64,000 bases of DNA from an uncultured Oscillospiraceae bacterium (lineage in GTDB: Bacteria > Bacillota > Clostridia > Oscillospirales > Ruminococcaceae), in contig CAJUSD010000002.1 of assembly GCA_910589145.1 (NCBI GenBank), forward strand, positions 154,005 to 218,004, read 5' to 3'. Positions 42,074-51,296 of the stretch are shown piece by piece. Position 1 is the stretch's first letter. The number at the start of each line of letters is the position of its first letter. The position numbers were made by a program, and so were the translations under genes. The notes below the pieces were generated by a model. That model was not told the origin of the DNA and did not search any database. It saw nothing but the letters and a program-made list of their open reading frames with translations.

Positions 42074-42502
42074 TTACTTCTTTGCAGCGCCGGCCTTAGG
42101 ACGCTTTACACCGTATTTAGAACGGGCCTGCATTCTCTTTGCCACGCCCTGGGCATCCAAAGCGCCGCGCACGATATGATAACGTACACCTGGCAGGTCC
42201 TTAACACGGCCTCCGCGGATCAGTACCACGCTGTGCTCCTGCAAATTGTGTCCAATGCCGGGGATATAGGCGGTCACTTCAATCCCGTTGGTCAGCTTAA
42301 CCCTGGCTGTTTTACGCAGCGCGGAGTTTGGCTTTTTCGGGGTTTCGGTTCTGACAGCCGTACAAACGCCTCTTTTTTGTGGAGAATCCTGATTGATTGC
42401 GATTCTCTTTTTGGAGTTCCACCCTCTGAGCAGTGCGGGAGCAGTAGATTTTTTCTCAACGACTTCCCTTCCCTTACGGACTAGCTGGTTAAAGGTTGGC
42501 AT
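42074..42502 (-). CDS. rpsL: 30S ribosomal protein S12
   Basis: 142-aa S12 of the decoding centre. TPKKPNSALRKTARVKL contains the lysine (equivalent to Lys42/43 of E. coli) whose change gives streptomycin resistance; here it is the sensitive form. RGWNSKKRIAINQDSPQKRG is the slightly longer loop seen in Clostridia. It starts the rpsL-rpsG-fusA-tuf part of the block, with its own promoter, and is separated from rpoC by about 700 bases. Confidence 0.98.
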   Translation of the reverse strand: MPTFNQLVRKGREVVEKKSTAPALLRGWNSKKRIAINQDSPQKRGVCTAVRTETPKKPNSALRKTARVKLTNGIEVTAYIPGIGHNLQEHSVVLIRGGRVKDLPGVRYHIVRGALDAQGVAKRMQARSKYGVKRPKAGAAKK

Positions 42503-42558
42503 TCCTGCACCTCCTTACTTAAAAATTGATTGGTTTTATATAGTCTCACCGATTGAAT

Positions 42559-42588
42559 ATTATACCACGATTTGGAGAGGCTTGTCAA
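42559..42588 (-). promoter_or_regulatory. rpsL promoter
   Basis: TTGACA (minus strand 42588-42583), 18 bases, TATAAT (42564-42559), about 57 bases ahead of the rpsL start. Confidence 0.8.
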
Positions 42589-42655
42589 CATTAATTTTGT
42601 ACAGAGCGTTTATTTTTAGGAAAAATTTGAAAAGTCTAGGTTAAGCTTACTGCCT

Positions 42656-42926
42656 AAAACAGATTAAAAAGGTTTGAAGAGTCCAGAGGAACTTTCCGAC
42701 GAATCTCTGATTCGTCGGAAAGTTCCTCTGGTCGCGCCCGCAGGCGCGAAATTCCCCTGCACGAACTAAAAAGGGCAGAAGGGCAGCTCCGAAAAGGGAA
42801 AAAATAAGAATAAAAAGCCCGTTTGCAAAAGCGAAATGCGAAAGAAGGAGCACAAGCTAGAATTTTGTAAAACACTGCAAAGGATAAATATAAGGGCTTT
42901 TTAACCTGGCGAATTCTAATTCGCGG
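42656..42926 (+). repeat. Composite intergenic element, copy 2 (long-hairpin interior)
   Basis: Begins AAAACAGATTAAAAAGGTTT (42656-42675), continues with a 22-base-arm hairpin (CCAGAGGAACTTTCCGACGA at about 42684 to the matching TCGTCGGAAAGTTCCTCTGG ending at about 42732), then CGCGCCCGCAGGCGCG, a GCCCGTTTGCAAAAGCG block near 42820, and ends GAATTCTAATTCGCGG (42911-42926). It fills most of the 42.5-43.2 kb gap between rpoC and rpsL; no gene is seen in that gap. Confidence 0.75.
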
Positions 42927-43144
42927 ACGTAATTGCTTACTTTAGGCGAACGAAAAAGTCAATTTTTCAGTTTCAGAAACATAATTAGGATGTATCTTTA
43001 CTAACTCCGCCGTATACCAAGTTTTTCTTAAGCTGCAGAAATTTGAACATTTACCTTTTGCTGTACAGCCTCCTGTACCTGAAAGCTTTTTCATCTGCCG
43101 TAGATAACACGCATCCTAAGTTGAACCCGCAAATTTGTTTTTAT

Positions 43145-43197
43145 AAAAAACGGCAAGGTTTATTCCTCCTAATCAGAAAAGAACAAACCCTGCCATC
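43145..43197 (-). terminator. rpoC terminator
   Basis: GGCAGGGTTTGTTC pairs with GAATAAACCTTGCC (with minor bulges) and is followed on the minus strand by GTTTTTTATAAAAAC. It ends the rpoB-rpoC transcript ahead of the rpsL promoter. Confidence 0.85.
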
Positions 43198-43209
43198 AAC
43201 TCAATCCAC

Positions 43210-46200
43210 TTATACTACCGGCTGGTTATCATTGCGGACAACCTGAACGTGATTCAGGCAGTTCATTCCGGTTCCGGCTGGAATCAGCTTACCAATAATA
43301 ACGTTCTCCTTAATACCCACCAACGGGTCAGTTTTACCTTTAATAGCAGCGTCAGTTAAAATCTTCGGCGTCTCCTGGAAGGAAGCTGCGGAAAGGAACG
43401 ATTCCGAATTGCTTGCAGCTTTAGAAATACCCAAAATCTCTGGAATCCAAGAAGCTTTTCTCAGTTCCTCAGTTGTCTGGGTTTCAGCTCCCTGCTCTGT
43501 CTTAACGACAATGCGTTTTTCGCCTCTGGCGATCCGTTCCTCAATTACCTTATTTGCATCCAATACTTCCGCTCTTTCAATCAGTCCGCCGGCAATCAGC
43601 CCGGTATCTCCAGCGTCCACCAAACGAACCTTTTTCAGCATTTGCCGAACGATGACCTCAATGTGTTTATCATTGATGTCAACACCTTGCATCTGATAAG
43701 TTTTCTGAACTTCTTCAATGAGGTAATCCTGTACAGCGCTTACGCCGCGGATTTGGAGGATATCTTTTGGAACGGCAGAGCCTTCTGTAATCAAAGTCCC
43801 AGCCTCTATAAAATCTCCGTTGTTTACCTTCAGTCGATAGCCGTAAGGGATTGTTTCTACAACAGCGTCAGCACCATCAGGCGGTGTAATGATAACTTTG
43901 CGGATTTCTTTTTCATCCCTCTGCTTTTCAGAAATTTCAACGGAAACAATACCGCTTACTTTAGCAATAATTGCGCTGCGTTTTGGCCTTCTGGCTTCAA
44001 ACAGTTCTTCAACGCGGGGAAGACCTTGAGTAATATCCTCAGCACTAGCTACACCGCCGGTATGGAAAGTACGCATGGTAAGCTGGGTACCCGGTTCACC
44101 GATAGACTGTGCAGCAATAATGCCGACAGCCTCCCCAATTCCCATAGGCTTCCCTTTTGCAAGATTCATCCCATAACATTTACAGCAAACGCCTCTCTTG
44201 CACTCGCATTTTAAAGGCGAACGCACCAGAACTTCTTTAAACCCATGCTTTACAATTAAATCTGCGTCAGCAGTGTCCATCATTTTATCTTTGGAAACAA
44301 GCAGCTCCCCAGTCTCAGGATTGGATATATCGTGAACAAGGTAACGCCCATGCAGACGGGTAGCCAGGGATTCCAAAATCTGATTTCCTTCTTTAATGTC
44401 CCGCAGGATAATACCATCCTCTGCACCACAATCCAGCTCAGTGGTAATAACTTCCTGAGACACATCTACCAGACGGCGGGTCAAATATCCAGAGTCAGCA
44501 GTACGGAGCGCCGTGTCAGCCAAACCTTTGCGGGCGCCGCGGGAAGAAATAAAGTACTCCAGAATGTTAAGCCCTTCGCGGTAGTTAGCTTTAATGGGAA
44601 TTTCAATAGCACGTCCAGAAGTGTTGGCGATAAGCCCGCGCATACCGGCAAGCTGACGGATTTGATTCATAGAACCACGTGCGCCGGAATCAGCCATCAT
44701 AAAAATGGGATTAAAACGATCCAGATTGCTTTGCAGAGCTTTACCAACTTTATCTGTTGTTGAGTTCCATGTGTCAATAACCAACTTATAACGTTCGTTA
44801 TCAGACAGAACGCCCATATTATACTGTTCGGTAATTTCAAGAATTCTGTTGTCGGCTTCTTTTAAAAGTTTAGCCTTTTGAGGTGGAATAACTGCATCAA
44901 TAACTGCAACAGTAATACCGCTGCGGGTGGAATATTTAAAACCCTGTGCCTTAATCCGGTCTAAAACTTCTGCGGTAACACCTGTCCCATGGACTTCAAT
45001 ACACCGGCTCACAATTTTTCCCAGCATACTTTTGCCAACAGTCTGGGTTATTTCCAAATCAAAAAACTTTTCCGGGTCGGAACGGTCTACATAGCCTAAA
45101 TCCTGGGGAATAGGATCATTAAAAATAATCTGCCCTACAGTCGCGTCAATAATATGGAAGCGCATTTCCCCATTGATTTCCTTTTCCACACGTACCTTTA
45201 TCGGCGCATGAAGCCCCACATAGCCTTCCTGATAAGCCATTAAAGCTTCAGCCGTATTGCGGAATACCTTCCCCTTTCCCGGCTCGTCTTCTTTAACCAT
45301 AGTAAGGTAGTAAGAACCCAAAACCATATCCTGGGTAGGAACCGTAACAGGCTTGCCATCAGAAGGTTTCAGCAGATTATTGGTGGCAAGCATCAAAAAA
45401 CGTGCCTCTGCCTGGGCTTCAGCGGAAAGCGGGACATGGACAGCCATCTGATCGCCGTCAAAGTCAGCGTTATAAGCTGGACAGACCAAAGGATGGAGCT
45501 TTAGGGCACGGCCTTCTACCAAAACCGGTTCAAATGCCTGAATTCCCAGACGGTGCAGCGTCGGGGCACGGTTCAGCAAAACCGGATGGTCTTTAATAAC
45601 CACTGCCAAAGCGTCCCACACCTCAGAATCCGCACGTTCTACCTTTTTACGGGCGTTTTTTATGTTATTGGCTTTCCCCTCGTCAACCAAACGTTTCATA
45701 ACAAAGGGTTTAAATAATTCAATCGCCATTTCTTTCGGCAAACCGCACTGATACATCTGCAATTCCGGTCCAACCACAATAACAGACCGTCCAGAATAGT
45801 CAACACGTTTTCCCAGAAGGTTTTGACGGAAGCGTCCTTGTTTACCCTTTAACATATCAGTCAGGGACTTATAAGGACGGTTATTCGGTCCAGTAACAGG
45901 TTTGCCCCGTCTGCCGTTATCAATTAAAGCGTCTACTGCTTCCTGAAGCATTCTTTTTTCGTTGCGGACAATAATATCCGGCGCACCCAAATCCAGCAGC
46001 CGCTGCAAACGGTTGTTTCTGCTGATTACCCGACGGTAAAGGTCATTTAGATCACTTGCAGCATAACGTCCGCCGTCAAGCCGAACCATCGGACGAATAT
46101 CCGGCGGAATCACCGGAAGCACAGTCAAAATCATCCATTCAGGACGATTTCCACTGGCACGAAAAGATTCCACTACCTCTAGTTTTTTATGGATCCGGCT

Positions 46201-46815
46201 GGATTTCTGGCTTTGACCGCTGGCATTGCTCAGTTCCTTTTTCAATTGTTCAGACATTTCGTCCAAATCAATTTCTGCCAAAAGCTCTTGAATCGCCTCT
46301 GCTCCCATTCCCGCTTTAAACGCGTCGCCATAATCCTCTACATATTTACGGTATTCCTGCTCGGTCAGTTCCTGCTTTTTCTTTAAAGAAGTAACATGAC
46401 CGGGATCAATTACCACATAGGAAGCAAAATACAGAATCTTCTCCAAAACCCTTGGAGACATATCAAGGATTAACCCCATACGGGAGGGAATCCCCTTAAA
46501 ATACCAGATATGTGAAACCGGGGCAGCAAGCTTAATATGTCCCATACGTTCCCGGCGCACTTTAGAAGTTGTCACTGCCACGCCGCAGCGCTCACAGACT
46601 TTATCTTTATAGCGCAGACGTTTATATTTTCCGCAGTAACACTCCCAATCCTTTTGCGGGCCAAAAATCCGTTCGCAGAACAAGCCGTCCCGTTCCGGTT
46701 TCTGGGTACGGTAATTAATTGTCTCCGGCTTTTTTACCTCGCCGAAAGACCACTTTAAGATTTGCTCTGGGGAGGCCAAGCCAATTTTTATCGACTCGAA
46801 TGCGTTGAACTCCAT
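43210..46815 (-). CDS. rpoC: RNA polymerase beta' subunit
   Basis: 1201-aa catalytic subunit. Zinc-binding Cys59, Cys61, Cys74 and Cys77 at the N-terminus; active-site NADFDGDQ with Asp451, Asp453 and Asp455 holding Mg2+; the second zinc site [13 protein letters not shown], and the trigger-loop region [25 protein letters not shown]-like stretch ([15 protein letters not shown] in part). Complete, with no inserted SI3-type domain. It follows rpoB by 135 bases and is co-transcribed with it. Confidence 0.98.
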   Translation of the reverse strand: [1201 protein letters not shown]

Positions 46816-46950
46816 ACAGCGCCCACTCCTTTTTTAATACTTATAAAAGACGGCAGGAGGAGAATTGTTTGGGAAAAGTACACAAATGCATACATTCCCA
46901 AACATCCGCCTCTTTTACTCATTTCAGCCTGTACTCATACAAACTGCAGT

Positions 46951-49900
46951 TTATTTTTCTTCTGGAGCGTCATCTCCGTTATCGTCAACAAACAAATCGG
47001 ATTCGTCCTCATCCTCATATCTGCTGCCCATTAATTCCTCAATATCATCTTCGTCCGATTTAATAATGGGAACCCCTTTATCAGCAGAACTGCTAACTGG
47101 CTTTGCGGCTGCCACACCGCTTTCCTCCAAAGTCTCCTGGAACAGCATATCCAGAAAATCTGCTCCCTGCTGCTCCTCATCGTCTTCGCCGTCAATATTT
47201 TCAGGATCGGGAGGGGTTACGCTGTTATCTACATAAGCTTCGCCTTCCAATCCCACTTCAATTTCATTTTGGAAGGACTGCTGCAAGTCAACTTCGTGTT
47301 CTTCAGAATCCAGAACTTTAACGTCCAACCCTAAAGATTGAAGCTCTTTAATCAGCACCTTAAAGGATTCCGGCGTACCAGCCTGGGGCACGTTATGCCC
47401 CTTCACAATAGCCTCAAAGGTTTTAACGCGCCCATTGATATCATCTGACTTAACAGTCATAATTTCCTGAAGCGTATAAGCAGCACCGTAAGCCTCCAGC
47501 GCCCAAACTTCCATTTCACCGAAGCGCTGGCCGCCAAACTGGGCTTTACCGCCCAAAGGCTGCTGTGTCACCAGAGAATAAGGTCCGGTAGACCGGGCGT
47601 GAATCTTATCGTCAACCAAATGGTGGAGTTTCAAGAAGTACATAATTCCAACGGTAACAGGACTGTCGAAAGGCTCCCCGGTACGTCCGTCATATAGGAG
47701 GGTTTTACCATCCTCACGCAGACCTTTTTCACGGAAGCAGTCGCGGATATCCTGCTCATGGGCACCGTCAAAGACAGGGGTCATGACCTTCCAGCCTAAG
47801 GCACGGGCAGCCATACCCAGATGGACTTCCAATACCTGCCCGATATTCATACGGGAAGGCACACCCAATGGGTTAAGCACAATATCCAGAGGGGTTCCAT
47901 CGGGAAGGAAAGGCATATCTTCTTCCGGCAAAATGCGGGAAACAACACCCTTATTCCCATGCCGTCCAGCCATCTTATCGCCGACAGAAATCTTACGTTT
48001 CTGAGCAATATAAACACGGACAACCTTATTGACATCTGCAGAAAGTTCGTCAGAATTTTCGCGGGTAAAGACCTTAACATCAACAATAATGCCATATTCG
48101 CCATGAGGAACTTTTAAAGAAGTATCACGGACTTCCCGCGCCTTTTCGCCGAAGATCGCCCGAAGCAGACGTTCTTCTGGTATCAGTTCTGTTTCACCTT
48201 TAGGGGAAACCTTGCCAACCAGAATATCACCGGGACGGACCTCCGCACCTACCCGGATAATACCATTTTCATCCAGGTTTACCAATGCATCTTCTGAAAC
48301 GTTGGGAATATCCCTAGTAATTTCTTCTGGCCCAAGCTTGGTATTACGGGATTCCAGCTCGTATTTTTCTATGTGAATCGAAGTATAAGCGTCCTCCCGG
48401 ACAATTTTTTCATTAATAAGGACCGCGTCCTCGTAGTTATAACCTTCCCAGGTAGTAAAGCCAATCAGCATGTTTTTACCCAGACTGATTTCGCCGTTGC
48501 TAGTGGCGGGGCCATCGGCAATAACCTGCCCCTTCTCAATTCGTTCGCCTTTGTTGACAATAGGACGCTGATTGACGCAGGTTCCTTGGTTGGAACCCTG
48601 GAACTTAACCAAATGATGAACTTCCAAACTGCCTTCTTCTGTACGAATCGCAACTTCATCTGCACTGACCCGTTCTACAATGCCGTTGTGTTTTGCCACA
48701 ACCACAACACCGGAGTCAACAGCAGCCTTGTATTCCATACCTGTGCCAACAATAGGGGATTCCGTTTTCAGAAGCGGCACAGCCTGACGCTGCATGTTCG
48801 CACCCATCAAAGCGCGGTTTGCATCATCGTTTTCCAGGAACGGGATCATAGCTGTAGCCACAGAGACAACCATCTTAGGCGAAACATCCATATAATCCGC
48901 CTTTTCACGCTCTACTTCCAAAATCGCGCCGCGGTAACGAACATTGACCCTTGGACGGGCAAAGCCGCCGTTTTCATCAATAGGTTCGTTTGCCTGGGCA
49001 ACAATATACTTGTCCTCCATATCAGCGGTCATATAGACAACTTCATCGGTAATATGCCCAGTCTCTTTGTCCACGCGGCGATAAGGGGCCTCAATAAATC
49101 CATACTGGTTAATACGTGCGAACGAAGCAAGATAAGAAATCAAACCAATGTTAGGGCCTTCTGGGGTTTCGATGGGGCACATACGGCCATAATGGCTGTA
49201 GTGTACATCGCGGACTTCAAATCCAGCGCGGTCACGGGACAGACCGCCAGGACCAAGGGCAGACAGACGACGTTTATGGGTTAATTCTGCCAGGGGGTTG
49301 GTCTGATCCATGAATTGGGAAAGAGGAGAGGAGCCAAAGAACTCCTTCACAGCAGCAACCACCGGACGAATATTAATCAGCGCCTGGGGAGAAACGGATT
49401 CTTTATTATCCTGTGACTGCAGCATCATACGGTCACGGATCACCTTTTCCATACGGGTAAATCCAATACGGTACTGGTTCTGGAGAAGCTCGCCCACTGA
49501 ACGGATACGCCTGTTACCCAAATGGTCGATATCATCCACATCGCCGATATTATAGTTCAAATTAATAAGATAGTTAATTGTAGCAAAAATATCATCGATT
49601 GTAATGTGCTTTGGAATCAGCTCATGAATACGGTCACGAATCGCTTCCTTCATTGCATCCAAGTCGGCGCTGGTTTCAAGAATTTCCTTGAGTACCACAA
49701 AGCGGACCTTTTCATTGACCCCAATTGAGGCCAAATCATCCTGGCTGAAGGGGACGAAATCAGTAATTTCCACCATTCCGTTAGAAATAATCTTCCGTTC
49801 CGTATCATCTACTACAACATAAACGGTATCTACGCCAGCGCGTTCAACGGCTTCTGCATCTTCACGGCGCATTTTTGCGCCTGCATCAAACATCAGCTCT

Positions 49901-50814
49901 CCCGTAAGGGGATTCACCACTGGCTGGGAAAGGACGCATCCCACCAGGCGGTCTGAAATAGCAAGTTTTTTATTATATTTATAACGGCCAACTCTGGAAA
50001 GGTCATAACGTTTAGGGTCAAAGAAAAGCCCATCCAAATGGGTCTGTGCAGATTCTACTGTCGGAGGTTCACCGGGGCGCAGTTTACGGCAGACTTCCAT
50101 TAACGCATCCTGGGTATTTCGTGCTTCCGGTTTTTCCTTTTCAATCGTAGCGAGAATCTTCACATCAGAGGTGAAAAATGCTTTAATCTGTTCATCGCTT
50201 CCTAAACCCAAAGCACGAATAAAGGTTGTAATTGGAATTTTGCGGTTTTTATCAATCCGAACATAAACTACATCGTTATTATCCGTTTCATATTCCAGCC
50301 ATGCGCCGCGATTGGGGATAACAGTAGTAGAAAAAAGACGTTTACCGGATTTCTCATCATGAGCTTTAGCATAATAAACGCCGGGAGAACGAACTAATTG
50401 GGAAACGACCGCCCTTTCCGCCCCATTAATCACAAAGGTTCCGCTATCCGTCATCAGCGGAAGATCACCCATATAAATATCTTCCTGCATTTGGATTTCA
50501 CCCGATGTCTTATTCAGCAGACGGGCGCGAACCTTTAGCGCTGCGGCATAGGTGACTTCGCGGGCTTTACATTCTTCCACGCTGTATTTGGGCTTATCAT
50601 CCAACTGGTAATCCACAAAGTCCAGCACCAGGTTCCCAGTGTAGTCGGTGATGGCGGAGACGTCCTTGAACACTTCCTTGAGCCCTTCATCCAGAAACCA
50701 CTGATACGAGCTTTTCTGGATTTCGATCAGGTTTGGCATTTCAAGCACTTCGTTGATTCGAGAAAAACTCATTCTTTCGGTTTTACCCTGACGTACTGGC
50801 TTGACATTCACCAT
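46951..50814 (-). CDS. rpoB: RNA polymerase beta subunit
   Basis: 1287-aa catalytic subunit. The rifampicin pocket (about 493-530) reads GSSPLSQFMDQTNPLAELTH then KRRLSALGPGGLSRDRAG; position 497 is Pro where E. coli has Gln510, other pocket residues are standard. MCPIETPEGPNIGLI and GDKMAGRHGNKG are conserved. The C-terminus carries an acidic tail of about 90 residues (Glu/Asp-rich, ending DDNGDDAPEEK). rplJ/rplL, the usual upstream neighbours, are absent; a 480-base gap with repeats and a pectate lyase gene lie there instead. Start ATG at 50814. Confidence 0.98.
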   Translation of the reverse strand: MVNVKPVRQGKTERMSFSRINEVLEMPNLIEIQKSSYQWFLDEGLKEVFKDVSAITDYTGNLVLDFVDYQLDDKPKYSVEECKAREVTYAAALKVRARLLNKTSGEIQMQEDIYMGDLPLMTDSGTFVINGAERAVVSQLVRSPGVYYAKAHDEKSGKRLFSTTVIPNRGAWLEYETDNNDVVYVRIDKNRKIPITTFIRALGLGSDEQIKAFFTSDVKILATIEKEKPEARNTQDALMEVCRKLRPGEPPTVESAQTHLDGLFFDPKRYDLSRVGRYKYNKKLAISDRLVGCVLSQPVVNPLTGELMFDAGAKMRREDAEAVERAGVDTVYVVVDDTERKIISNGMVEITDFVPFSQDDLASIGVNEKVRFVVLKEILETSADLDAMKEAIRDRIHELIPKHITIDDIFATINYLINLNYNIGDVDDIDHLGNRRIRSVGELLQNQYRIGFTRMEKVIRDRMMLQSQDNKESVSPQALINIRPVVAAVKEFFGSSPLSQFMDQTNPLAELTHKRRLSALGPGGLSRDRAGFEVRDVHYSHYGRMCPIETPEGPNIGLISYLASFARINQYGFIEAPYRRVDKETGHITDEVVYMTADMEDKYIVAQANEPIDENGGFARPRVNVRYRGAILEVEREKADYMDVSPKMVVSVATAMIPFLENDDANRALMGANMQRQAVPLLKTESPIVGTGMEYKAAVDSGVVVVAKHNGIVERVSADEVAIRTEEGSLEVHHLVKFQGSNQGTCVNQRPIVNKGERIEKGQVIADGPATSNGEISLGKNMLIGFTTWEGYNYEDAVLINEKIVREDAYTSIHIEKYELESRNTKLGPEEITRDIPNVSEDALVNLDENGIIRVGAEVRPGDILVGKVSPKGETELIPEERLLRAIFGEKAREVRDTSLKVPHGEYGIIVDVKVFTRENSDELSADVNKVVRVYIAQKRKISVGDKMAGRHGNKGVVSRILPEEDMPFLPDGTPLDIVLNPLGVPSRMNIGQVLEVHLGMAARALGWKVMTPVFDGAHEQDIRDCFREKGLREDGKTLLYDGRTGEPFDSPVTVGIMYFLKLHHLVDDKIHARSTGPYSLVTQQPLGGKAQFGGQRFGEMEVWALEAYGAAYTLQEIMTVKSDDINGRVKTFEAIVKGHNVPQAGTPESFKVLIKELQSLGLDVKVLDSEEHEVDLQQSFQNEIEVGLEGEAYVDNSVTPPDPENIDGEDDEEQQGADFLDMLFQETLEESGVAAAKPVSSSADKGVPIIKSDEDDIEELMGSRYEDEDESDLFVDDNGDDAPEEK

Positions 50815-51146
50815 AGGCTTTTGCTCACTCCATTCATCTATGTTCCCATCGAACCGCCCGGATTTTCCTCTTTTTTCCCTGTTTCCAGAAAATCTGGGTT
50901 ATTTCGATATTGAAATCCGACGGATAATGTGGTATACTAGAATGTATACAAGACACAATTATCCATTTTGATACATTTTAATATTATACATTGAATATGT
51001 TCTTATGTCAAGGGGAAAAGTGCGGCTTTCTCCCTTCATTTTTAACAATAATTGGGAAATATATGCAACCAAAATTGAGGATTTGAACAAAAGCAGTATT
51101 AAGCATAAACCAAGGCTATATTAAAAATCTAGGGAAAACATCCCTT

Positions 51147-51182
51147 ATAAAAGCCCGTTTGCTTCGCAATCGGGCTTTTATA
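51147..51182. terminator. Bidirectional hairpin upstream of rpoB
   Basis: ATAAAAGCCCGTTTGC / GCAATCGGGCTTTTAT with a TTC loop. On the plus strand TATTT follows. It resembles the GCCCGTTTGCAAAAGC block of the composite elements and lies beside a 15-bp repeat block. It could also end the leftward PL2 transcript. Confidence 0.65.
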
Positions 51183-51210
51183 TTTCACTCCTGTGGGTGC
51201 GGGGCTTTTA

Positions 51211-51250
51211 AGGAGTGCAGCTTTGCTGCACATAGCTTTGCTGCACATCC
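51211..51250 (+). repeat. 15-bp repeat block, two units
   Basis: AGGAGTGCAGC followed by TTTGCTGCACATAGC and TTTGCTGCACATCCC. Same leading bases and unit as the blocks at 31651-31712 (opposite strand) and 13458-13497. Confidence 0.8.
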
Positions 51251-51296
51251 CACTATCTTTTTTCGTTGCCTTGGTAATGCAGCTCAGGTTATGCCA

